From assembly GCA_937915765.1 (NCBI GenBank), contig CALGHE010000095.1, positions 1-15,419 on the forward strand: DNA of 15,419 nt, given 5' to 3'. Shown here in pieces: positions 8,615 through 14,744 of this stretch. The notes below the pieces were generated by a model. It was not told where the DNA came from, did not search any database, and worked only from the letters and a program-made list of their open reading frames with translations. Both the position numbers and the translations under genes were made by a program. The stretch's first letter is position 1; each line of letters starts with the position of its first letter. The DNA comes from an uncultured Bacteroidales bacterium. GTDB taxonomy: Bacteria; Bacteroidota; Bacteroidia; Bacteroidales; Paludibacteraceae.

Positions 8615-8646
8615 AAGAGGGGCGAGACGAATTAATCGCCCGCCCC
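8607..8646 (-). terminator. Probable terminator after iorA
   Basis: On the minus strand, GGGGCG (8646-8641) pairs with CGCCCC (8624-8619), and the stem continues through a G-U wobble and CGA/TCG around a five-base loop, with one bulged base. It is followed by TCTTTATATTTG. The stem starts 11 bases after the iorA stop. The T-rich tail overlaps the first promoter-like box of the next gene. Confidence 0.55.
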
Positions 8647-8656
8647 GCAATATGTT

Positions 8657-10249
8657 TTATTTCGCGGCTTTCTTTTTGCGAGCCAAAGTCTGAATGCATT
8701 CACGTCGAGGAATTATCACAGAAAGACCTTTGTAATCAATCTCTTCCTTGATGATCTGCTTCATCTCTTCGTAGTTCTTCTTCAGAGGAACGAACACGCG
8801 CAAGTGAGTCGGGTCAACGCCCAGTCCGAGGCAGATGCTCTCTATTTTGCCTGTACCCTGAGAATCCTGTCCGCCAGTCATGGCTGTTGTTTCGTTGTCC
8901 GAAATCACAACCGTTATGTTAGAGTTTTCATTGATTGCGTCGAGCAAACCTGTCATTCCAGAGTGTGTGAAAGTAGAGTCGCCAATAACCGCAACAGCAG
9001 GATACAAGCCAGCGTCAGACGCACCCTTAGCCATAGTGATGGACGCGCCCATGTCAACGCAAGAGTCTATTGCTTGATAAGGAGGCAAAGCGCCAAGAGT
9101 GTAGCAGCCTATGTCACCGAAAACTTTGCTGTTTTCGTAACCGCGCAGCACTTCGTTAAGAGCTTCGTACATATCGCGGTGGCCGCAGCCCTGACACATT
9201 TGAGGCGGACGCATCTTCACAATCGAAGGGGTGCTGTAAACTTGTTCTTTAGACAATCCGAACGCCTTTGCGACAGAGTCTGGGTCAAGTTCGCCGGTGC
9301 GCGGCAGAGTGCCGTCAAGACGACCCTTGATAGTTTTGCTGTTGTCAAAATAACCTCTTAGGTTAGACTCAACAAAAGGGTAGCCGTCTTCGAGCACCAA
9401 AATAGTGTCACACTCGTCAGCCAGTTTGTTCATCATTTTGCGAGGCAACGGATACTGAGAGACCTTGACAACCGGATATTCACAGCCTTGAGGGAATGTT
9501 TCCATCAGATAGTTGTATGTGATGCCGCAAGCCACGATGCCCAGCTTTTTGTTGCTTCCGTCAATGTATTTGTTGAAAGGAGACTCCTCAGAAGCCTTTT
9601 CTATTGCGCTTTGCGCGTCAAGCAGCGTTTGGTAACGGCGGCGTGCGATTGCAGGCAACAGAATGAACTGTTTTGGGTCAGAAGGATAGCTGTTACCGTT
9701 CTGCTCCTTAGTTGGCTTGCGTTCAACCCCGGAACGAGAGTGCGCCAGGCGAGTCACGACGCGGAAAAGTACCGGATACCCTAATTTTTCTGAAAGTTCA
9801 AAGCCTGTGTAAGCCATGTCGTAAGCTTCCTGCTGATTGCTTGGTTCAAGCATCGGAATCATTGCGAAGTTTCCGTAAAAGCGCGAGTCCTGTTCGTTTT
9901 GAGACGAGTGCATGGACGGGTCGTCCGCAGCAAGAACCATAAGTCCGCCATTGATACCTGTTATCGCAGAGTTCACGAACGCGTCCGCCGCAACGTTCAT
10001 ACCCACATGTTTCATGCAGACAAGCGAACGTTTTCCGGCGAAAGACATTCCAAGTGCAGCTTCCATGGCAGTCTTTTCGTTGCTCGACCAGCGGCTGTGA
10101 ATGTTTCGTTCAGCAGCTTGTTTTGAACCCTGTATATATTCTGTTATTTCTGTAGAAGGCGTTCCTGGGTAAGCATAAACACCAGACAATCCTCCGTCTA
10201 TGGCACCTTGGGCAATAGCCTCGTCTGCCAACAATAATTCTTTTTGCAT
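8657..10249 (-). CDS. iorA: Indolepyruvate:ferredoxin oxidoreductase, alpha subunit (thiamine pyrophosphate enzyme)
   Basis: IorA with IorB oxidatively decarboxylates aryl pyruvates to aryl-acetyl-CoA with ferredoxin as electron acceptor, in anaerobic aromatic amino acid metabolism. The 530-residue protein has the N-terminal pyrimidine-binding domain (YAYPGTPSTEITEYI at about 25-39, Glu58 in WSSNEKTAMEAALG), a central domain with AGKRSLVCMKHVGMNV, and the C-terminal TPP-binding domain. The last has CQGCGH at 352-357, GDIGCYTLG at 378-386, and the GDS...DNE metal/TPP motif at 423-453. It stops after IPRRECIQTLARKKK and lacks the two-[4Fe-4S] ferredoxin tail of archaeal IorA; I believe this shorter form is usual in Bacteroidota. 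The start ATG at 10249 fits the family. IorB is not next to it in this window. A strong promoter lies upstream. Confidence 0.93.
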   Translation of the reverse strand: MQKELLLADEAIAQGAIDGGLSGVYAYPGTPSTEITEYIQGSKQAAERNIHSRWSSNEKTAMEAALGMSFAGKRSLVCMKHVGMNVAADAFVNSAITGINGGLMVLAADDPSMHSSQNEQDSRFYGNFAMIPMLEPSNQQEAYDMAYTGFELSEKLGYPVLFRVVTRLAHSRSGVERKPTKEQNGNSYPSDPKQFILLPAIARRRYQTLLDAQSAIEKASEESPFNKYIDGSNKKLGIVACGITYNYLMETFPQGCEYPVVKVSQYPLPRKMMNKLADECDTILVLEDGYPFVESNLRGYFDNSKTIKGRLDGTLPRTGELDPDSVAKAFGLSKEQVYSTPSIVKMRPPQMCQGCGHRDMYEALNEVLRGYENSKVFGDIGCYTLGALPPYQAIDSCVDMGASITMAKGASDAGLYPAVAVIGDSTFTHSGMTGLLDAINENSNITVVISDNETTAMTGGQDSQGTGKIESICLGLGVDPTHLRVFVPLKKNYEEMKQIIKEEIDYKGLSVIIPRRECIQTLARKKKAAK

Positions 10250-10283
10250 TTTATAGTAACTTTATTATTGCGTTTTCTTAGTT

Positions 10284-10299
10284 GTGCGTACCAACGCAC
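10284..10299. promoter_or_regulatory. Small perfect hairpin near the iorA transcript start
   Basis: GTGCGT and ACGCAC form a six-pair GC-rich stem with a four-base loop. It lies just downstream of the iorA -7 box, so it would fall at or within a few bases of the 5' end of the mRNA. It could be an operator or a stabilising 5' structure. Confidence 0.45.
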
Positions 10300-10308
10300 G
10301 AATATTCG

Positions 10309-10338
10309 CAAAATTACAAAAAACGTTTGAATAATCAA
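10309..10338 (-). promoter_or_regulatory. Consensus Bacteroidota promoter of iorA
   Basis: On the minus strand TTG (10338-10336) is followed after 19 bases by TAATTTTG (10316-10309), matching TTTG-N19/21-TAnnTTTG except for the first T of the -33 box. It predicts a transcript start near 10300 and a leader of roughly 50 bases before the ATG at 10249. Confidence 0.75.
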
Positions 10339-10594
10339 CGGAAAACGTGAATATTTGAGAGGATTATAATTTGGCGGAATTTTTTTATCACTTTGTTTAC
10401 TATCCGGATGCTCTTATTCGACAATGAGTCTTCTTCCCTCTCTTTTTTTGTGGTGTAATTTGCATAATGTGTTGTTTGTCAAAAGGTTTGTGGAGTAGTG
10501 GGTTTTGTTTGCGGAATTATAAGCAGGCTTGTGTAAGTTTCGTTTCGTGATTTCTATATCTCGAAATTTATATCAGATGCTTTTGAATCCGTTT
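10339..10594. other. AT-rich non-coding stretch
   Basis: Between the iorA promoter and the hairpin after the SMP-30-like gene I see no convincing coding frame on either strand (the few ATG frames are about 25 codons or shorter), no tRNA and no repeat. T-rich runs on the plus strand dominate. Nothing further can be supported here. Confidence 0.6.
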
Positions 10595-10637
10595 ATATTT
10601 GCGAAGGAAGATGACTGCATCGCTCCTTCGCAAATAT
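10595..10637 (-). terminator. Long perfect inverted repeat downstream of the SMP-30-like gene
   Basis: ATATTTGCGAAGGA (10595-10608) and TCCTTCGCAAATAT (10624-10637) pair perfectly over 14 bases with a 15-base loop. It starts 37 bases past the stop codon of the minus-strand gene and is placed as its terminator. No T-run follows on either strand, so mRNA 3' end protection rather than intrinsic termination is also possible. Confidence 0.6.
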
Positions 10638-10674
10638 TAAGCAAGATAGGCAAAGTGAAATTTAATTTATCAAT

Positions 10675-11664
10675 TTACTTGCCTTGTTTCCAGTAGTTGC
10701 ATTTCAAACCTTTTACGCCGGGCTTCACGACAAACAGTTTTCCTGCTTGCGGATAGTTTGGCGCTTTGTCGTCGGGCATATACAAAGACGCTGTCGTGAT
10801 ATAAAGTTCGTCTAAGTTTTCGCCGCCAAAGGCAAGGGCGGTGACGTTAAGAGCCGGCACTTCAATGCGTTGCAGCAGCGCGCCTGTCTTTGGGTTCCAG
10901 CGGGTTACGCAAGCGGCGTCCCAATTTGCCACCCACAGCATGCCTTCTTCGTCTATCGTGTTGCCGTCCGGCGTGCCAAGCGTGTCTGGCAAGTGTATTA
11001 TTTCCTGTCTGTTAGATATGGAGCCGTTCTTGTCAAAATCGAAGGCGGTGATGTTGCGTGTTGGGGTGTCCTGATAGTACATCTTAGAGCCGTCTGGCGA
11101 CCAAGCGACGCCATTGGAGATTGTTACACGCTCTAAAACTTTCTCGCTGCTTCCGTCCGGGTTCACAACAAAGAAATTTGCCTTTTCGGGAGTGCAGTCC
11201 TTATCCATTGTGCCAATCCACAGACGGCCCATTTCATCGCATTTTCCGTCGTTGTAGCGGTTGCCGGCTTCACGGCCTTCGGGGTCTGCAATGAACTTCA
11301 GTTTGCCGGAAGAGAGAGCCATTTCAAACACTCCGTCCTGAAGCCCTACCAGCACCGTGTCTTCTTTGTAAGGAATCACAGTCCCTATCATTCGGTCCAG
11401 CTTGATTTCTCTGTTTTTCCCGTCTTTAGGAGTGTAGATAAACAGAGAGCCTTGCGTGTCTATCCACAAAAGACGCTGATACTTGTAGTCCCAGATAGGA
11501 CCTTCGCCAACTTGAGTGACGGAATCTACCGCCACTTGGCACACTAACTGTTTTTCAGAAACATTCATAACTTCATTTTTTTTACTTTTGTCCGACGCCG
11601 GCTGGCACGCAGATACGCAGGAAGCCAAGGCCGCAGCCGTCAGGATTTGGAAACATTTATTCAT
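10675..11664 (-). CDS. SMP-30/gluconolactonase/LRE family lipoprotein
   Basis: The 329-residue protein starts with a short lipoprotein signal ending in VSAC, with Cys20 as the lipidation site, followed by a polar linker. The rest is a six-bladed propeller of the SMP-30/Gnl/LRE type (PF08450). Likely divalent-metal and active-site residues are Glu54 in VGEGPIWD, Asn138 in NRYNDGKCD, Asn184 in ISNGVAWSPDG and Asp233 in TPDGNTIDEEG. Relatives hydrolyse sugar lactones such as gluconolactone; the substrate here is unknown. The lipidation places it at the inner or outer membrane facing periplasm or surface, unlike the cytosolic animal homologue. It stands alone, divergent from the kinase-LRR gene, with a -7-like box just upstream. 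Family assignment is strong and lipidation likely. Confidence 0.9.
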   Translation of the reverse strand: MNKCFQILTAAALASCVSACQPASDKSKKNEVMNVSEKQLVCQVAVDSVTQVGEGPIWDYKYQRLLWIDTQGSLFIYTPKDGKNREIKLDRMIGTVIPYKEDTVLVGLQDGVFEMALSSGKLKFIADPEGREAGNRYNDGKCDEMGRLWIGTMDKDCTPEKANFFVVNPDGSSEKVLERVTISNGVAWSPDGSKMYYQDTPTRNITAFDFDKNGSISNRQEIIHLPDTLGTPDGNTIDEEGMLWVANWDAACVTRWNPKTGALLQRIEVPALNVTALAFGGENLDELYITTASLYMPDDKAPNYPQAGKLFVVKPGVKGLKCNYWKQGK

Positions 11665-11686
11665 AAATTTATTTTTTTTGATGATG

Positions 11687-11694
11687 CAAATATA
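11687..11694 (-). promoter_or_regulatory. Candidate -7 box of the SMP-30-like gene
   Basis: TATATTTG on the minus strand matches TAnnTTTG, 22 bases before the start codon. No TTTG stands at the expected -33 position. An imperfect palindrome GTAACGCGCTAC at 11705-11716 lies in the spacer region and could be an operator. Confidence 0.45.
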
Positions 11695-11755
11695 CTAAAA
11701 AAACGTAACGCGCTACCTCTCTGCAAGTTTCATTTATTTCATAAATAGAGAATTA

Positions 11756-11787
11756 TTTGTTTATTTGACATAAATATGATAAATTTG
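11756..11787 (+). promoter_or_regulatory. Consensus Bacteroidota promoter of the kinase-LRR gene
   Basis: TTTG at 11756-11759 is followed after exactly 20 bases by TAAATTTG at 11780-11787, a full match to TTTG-N19/21-TAnnTTTG. It predicts a start near 11794 and a leader of 80-85 bases before the ATG at 11877. Confidence 0.75.
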
Positions 11788-11876
11788 TACAAACTGTAAA
11801 TTATTAGTGCATATAATTTGACGCTCCAATCGGTGCATTGAATTGTAGGTTGTTAATTGTAAACCGTTATAAATTT

Positions 11877-14183
11877 ATGAACTACCCTTTAGTAACAGAA
11901 TATATAGAGTCGATAAGGTTTTCTACGGAAAATCTCGACAAGTGGAAGTCTCTGGAGCCTGTTCTGGACTCTTCCGGCAGCGTTGTGATGAGCAACGGCG
12001 GCTTTGCTGTGGTCTTTAAGATGCGCGACAGAGATAGCGGACGGTTCTACGCTCTGAAGTGCTTCTTGCGCGACCAGCCGGGCAGGGCGGAGGACTACGC
12101 CATGATAGCCTCCGAGCTGGAGTATGCCTCTTCTCCGTTTCTTTTAAAGTTTGAATATCTTGACAGGGAGCTTTTTGTGGACGCCAAGGGTTGTGACGAG
12201 AATGAGTTTCCGGTGCTTCTGATGGACTGGGTTGACGGCGAGCCGCTGGACGTTTATGTGCGCCGTCACTATCGGGATTCGTATAAGATGGATATGCTGG
12301 CGTACCAGTTCAGCCGGCTCTCTATGTGGCTTATGAACCAGACCTTTGCGCATGGCGACCTAAAGCCGGACAACGTTATGGTGCGTGCGGACGGCTCTTT
12401 GGTGCTGATAGACTACGACGGAATGTTTGTTCCGCAGATGGAGGGCAGCAAGGCGAGGGAGATTGGCACGCCCCATTTCCGCCACCCGAACCGCACGGAC
12501 AGCGAGTTTAACGAGCATATAGACGACTTCTCCATCATCTCTATTCTGCTCTCGCTCAAGCTGATTGCCGCAGACCCAGAGCTGATGGACAAGTACGGCG
12601 AGGCAGACCGCCTCCTGTTCAGCGAGGCAGACTACCGAAACATGAGCGGAAGCAAGCTGGTAAAGGAGGTTTTCCCTGCAGCAGACACAGAGATAAATAT
12701 GCTGTTCGGACTCTTAACCATAGCAATTCATCATGGCAACCTCTCCAAAACCTCCTTCCGCCTCTTGGACATAAAACGGCCGGAGAAACAAGAGGAAATA
12801 TTAAGCACAAAGGTGACAGAAGAAGACCTTGCTGAAGCGTGGGTAGATGGATTTGGTGCAAAATATAGCAAGGATAGGAAAAGGTTGCTGGAAGTGCCGT
12901 GGGATATTGAAGAATATGCTATTTTGCCAGGGACGAAGGTGGTTGGTGACGGAGCGTTTTCATTGTGCCATTCTCGTATTGTTGCTGTTTTTGTATCACG
13001 TTGTTTGTCTAGAGTCGTAATCCCCGACAGTGTCACTACGATTGGCGATAGGGCTTTTAGTGAGTGTTGCTCTTTGTCCAGTGTTGTAATCCCCGACAGC
13101 GTCACGGCGATTGGTCAAGAGGCATTTAGTTATTGCAAATCTTTATCTAGCGTCGTAATCCCCGATAGCGTCACGACGATTGGCGATGGTGCTTTTGCCG
13201 GCTGTAGTTCTCTGTCCTGTGTGACTTTACCTAAAAGTTTGAATAAAATAGACAGCAATCCTTTTGCGGGACTGAAGATAATGATAACGAATCAGTCTCC
13301 TTGTTTTGAAGTTTATGAAGGTAATTTGTATGATTCGGGACGAAAACGATTGATAGCTTTTTGTTCAGGCACATCTGATTTTGTAATCCCCGCCAGCGTC
13401 ACGACGATTGGCGAACATGCATTTTATGGTTGCAGTTCATTATCTAGTGTCGTAATCCCCGACAGCGTCACGGCGATTGGCGATTGTGCATTTTGGGAGT
13501 GTAGTTCTTTATATAGCGTCGTAATCCCCGACAGCGTTACGGCGATTGGCAGAAGAGCATTTTGGGAGTGTAGTTCTTTATCCAGCGTCGTAATCCCCGA
13601 CAGCGTCACGGCGATTGGCGATGGTGCATTTTATGGTTGCAGTTCATTGTGCAGTGTAGAAATTCCTGCTGGCGTCACGTCTATAGGGAATATTGCATTT
13701 AAAGGTTGCAGTTCATTACGCAGTGTAGAAATTCCTACTGGCGTCACGTCTATAGGGAATAGTGCATTTGAAGGTTGCAGCTTATTGCAAAGTGTAGGAA
13801 TTCCTGCTGGCGTCACGTCTATAGGGAATAGTGCTTTTATGAAGTGTGCCTCCTTGTCCAATATCGTAATTCCCAGTAGCGTCTCATTTGTTGGAGAAAG
13901 AGCGTTTAAAAGATGTCGTTCCTTGTATAGCGTCGTAATTCCCGATAGCGTTATTAAGATTGGATGTTATGCGTTTGAAAATTGTATCCGCTTGTCCCGT
14001 ATTGTAATTTCAGACAGCGTTGCATCAATTGGAACTGGAGCTTTTAATGAGTGCTATTCGCTCAACTCAATCATCGTTTCAAAATCTGCATACGAAAGAG
14101 TTTGTGGAATGTTAGATGAGTGGTTGCGTTCAAAGGTCGTTATTAAAGAGGATTTGGATAGTGATGATGACTTGCCTTTCTGA
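11877..14183 (+). CDS. Protein kinase-like domain fused to TpLRR (BspA-type, LRR_5) leucine-rich repeats
   Basis: The start is the ATG at 11877; a TTG 39 bases upstream is in frame but adds an unlikely leader. The 768-residue protein has no signal peptide or membrane segment, so it should be cytosolic. Residues about 36-300 are a eukaryotic-like Ser/Thr kinase domain: glycine-loop-like SNGGFAVVF (39-47), ATP-binding Lys61 in ALK, a helix-C Glu near 80-82, catalytic HGDLKPDN (159-166) and the DFG counterpart LIDYDG with Asp179. GTPHFRHP (197-204) and HIDDFSI (214-220) fit the later subdomains. All main catalytic residues are present, so activity is plausible. A linker (about 300-375) leads to about 14 TpLRR units of 23 residues and an acidic tail (DLDSDDDLPF). 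TpLRRs usually serve in protein or surface binding; here they may sense or recruit a partner for the kinase. It is monocistronic. Domains are secure; role unknown. Confidence 0.88.
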   Translation: MNYPLVTEYIESIRFSTENLDKWKSLEPVLDSSGSVVMSNGGFAVVFKMRDRDSGRFYALKCFLRDQPGRAEDYAMIASELEYASSPFLLKFEYLDRELFVDAKGCDENEFPVLLMDWVDGEPLDVYVRRHYRDSYKMDMLAYQFSRLSMWLMNQTFAHGDLKPDNVMVRADGSLVLIDYDGMFVPQMEGSKAREIGTPHFRHPNRTDSEFNEHIDDFSIISILLSLKLIAADPELMDKYGEADRLLFSEADYRNMSGSKLVKEVFPAADTEINMLFGLLTIAIHHGNLSKTSFRLLDIKRPEKQEEILSTKVTEEDLAEAWVDGFGAKYSKDRKRLLEVPWDIEEYAILPGTKVVGDGAFSLCHSRIVAVFVSRCLSRVVIPDSVTTIGDRAFSECCSLSSVVIPDSVTAIGQEAFSYCKSLSSVVIPDSVTTIGDGAFAGCSSLSCVTLPKSLNKIDSNPFAGLKIMITNQSPCFEVYEGNLYDSGRKRLIAFCSGTSDFVIPASVTTIGEHAFYGCSSLSSVVIPDSVTAIGDCAFWECSSLYSVVIPDSVTAIGRRAFWECSSLSSVVIPDSVTAIGDGAFYGCSSLCSVEIPAGVTSIGNIAFKGCSSLRSVEIPTGVTSIGNSAFEGCSLLQSVGIPAGVTSIGNSAFMKCASLSNIVIPSSVSFVGERAFKRCRSLYSVVIPDSVIKIGCYAFENCIRLSRIVISDSVASIGTGAFNECYSLNSIIVSKSAYERVCGMLDEWLRSKVVIKEDLDSDDDLPF
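13008..14063 (+). repeat. In-frame tandem array of 69-base TpLRR units
   Basis: Units begin at 13008, 13077, 13146 and 13215 (degenerate), then at 13374, 13443, 13512, 13581, 13650, 13719, 13788, 13857, 13926 and 13995; a further degenerate unit starts at 14064. The last ten full units run for 690 bases with no length change. The consensus is xxVVIPDSVTxIGxxAFxxC followed by a Ser/Leu-rich turn. A-type units (IPDSVT) share the DNA core GTAATCCCCGACAGCGTCAC with few changes. Units at 13650, 13719 and 13788 form a B-type block (IPAGVTSIG or IPTGVTSIG). Between 13284 and 13373 a non-repeat segment (CFEVYEGNLYDSG...) interrupts the array, as is usual in BspA proteins. Confidence 0.92.
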
Positions 14184-14216
14184 TGTTGGGTGTGGTTGGC
14201 GGCTCTGTTGTTATTG

Positions 14217-14250
14217 TGGAGGGATGGTTTGTCTCTCCATATTTTTTTTA
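14217..14250 (+). terminator. Rho-independent terminator of the kinase-LRR gene
   Basis: TGGAGGGA (14217-14224) pairs with TCTCTCCA (14232-14239) with one G-U wobble and a seven-base loop, followed by TATTTTTTTTA. It lies 33 bases after the stop codon. Confidence 0.9.
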
Positions 14251-14303
14251 TGCGTGAGATTTATTTTTTAGATATTTTGAAAAGTTCTTAAATCTGAATT
14301 TTG

Positions 14304-14311
14304 TACTTTTG
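14304..14311 (+). promoter_or_regulatory. Candidate -7 box for the thioesterase-MATE pair
   Basis: TACTTTTG matches TAnnTTTG and ends 17 bases before the ATG at 14329, implying a leader of about 10-15 bases. The nearest TTTG upstream (14276-14279) is 24 bases away, longer than the usual spacing. Confidence 0.5.
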
Positions 14312-14328
14312 TGCAAAATTTTTTAATC

Positions 14329-14739
14329 ATGGAAGAGACTTTAGAATCGTGGATAGAAAAGACGACCACAAGGCAGTTTAAGGCTATTTTCCCTGAAACG
14401 CTGAACGCTAACGGAACTCTGTTCGGCGGCGAGGCTATGAGGTGGATGGACGAGGTCGCTTATATTACGGCTACGCGTTTTACTAAACAGCGTATGTTTA
14501 CTGTTTCGACAGACAAGGTTAAGTTCCTCAGGGCTGTCACTCCGGGCTTCATCGCGGAGGTCGTGGGGCGTGTGGAGAAGGCGGAGGGCGTGAAACTGAC
14601 CGTCAAGCTTGAGATTTTTATGGAGGATATGTACTCTATGGAGCGCGAAAAGGCTATCGAGGCTACCTTCGTGTTTGCTATGCTCGACGAAAACCGTCGG
14701 CCAAAGCGTATCGTGTATCCTTTTGACTTTAAAATTTAA
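14329..14739 (+). CDS. Acyl-CoA thioesterase, hotdog fold (YciA/BACH type)
   Basis: The 136-residue protein is chosen from the ATG at 14329; a GTG 18 bases earlier overlaps the promoter-like box. It is a single hotdog domain with the family signature NANGTLFGGEAMRWMDEVAY, containing Asp41 as the probable catalytic acid, and a second conserved stretch VSTDKVKFLRAVTPG (59-73), where family members have a region lining the CoA site. Such enzymes hydrolyse acyl-CoA to free acid and CoA in the cytosol, often with broad chain-length range. It is followed after 5 bases by the MATE transporter, so the two are probably co-transcribed. The family call is strong; the acyl substrate is unknown. Confidence 0.9.
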   Translation: MEETLESWIEKTTTRQFKAIFPETLNANGTLFGGEAMRWMDEVAYITATRFTKQRMFTVSTDKVKFLRAVTPGFIAEVVGRVEKAEGVKLTVKLEIFMEDMYSMEREKAIEATFVFAMLDENRRPKRIVYPFDFKI

Positions 14740-14744
14740 TCGCA

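Noticed and set aside
8573..8650. N-terminal extension of the exonuclease by 26 residues
   Set aside because: The extension would lie across a hairpin and two -7-like promoter boxes, and homologues start just before Exo I; the ATG at 8572 is preferred.
10339..10594. Possible small RNA or small protein gene in the AT-rich gap
   Set aside because: No promoter-terminator pair, stable structure or conserved-looking frame could be seen; any call would be a guess.
11838..11876. TTG start extending the kinase-LRR protein by 13 residues
   Set aside because: An ATG at 11877 follows and the extra residues look like untranslated leader.
13284..13373. Foreign insertion interrupting the LRR array
   Set aside because: The segment has the form seen in other BspA proteins (a short FxVxxGxLYDxxxxxLI strand pair between repeats), so it is a normal part of the fold.
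13424..13861. Open frames on the minus strand over the repeat array that encode repetitive peptides
   Set aside because: They are antisense reflections of the 69-base units; the plus-strand frame is a complete protein with recognised domains.
13008..14063. Regular repeats resembling a CRISPR array or non-coding satellite
   Set aside because: The period is 69 bases, exactly 23 codons, with a continuous TpLRR reading frame; there are no short repeats with unrelated spacers and no cas genes.
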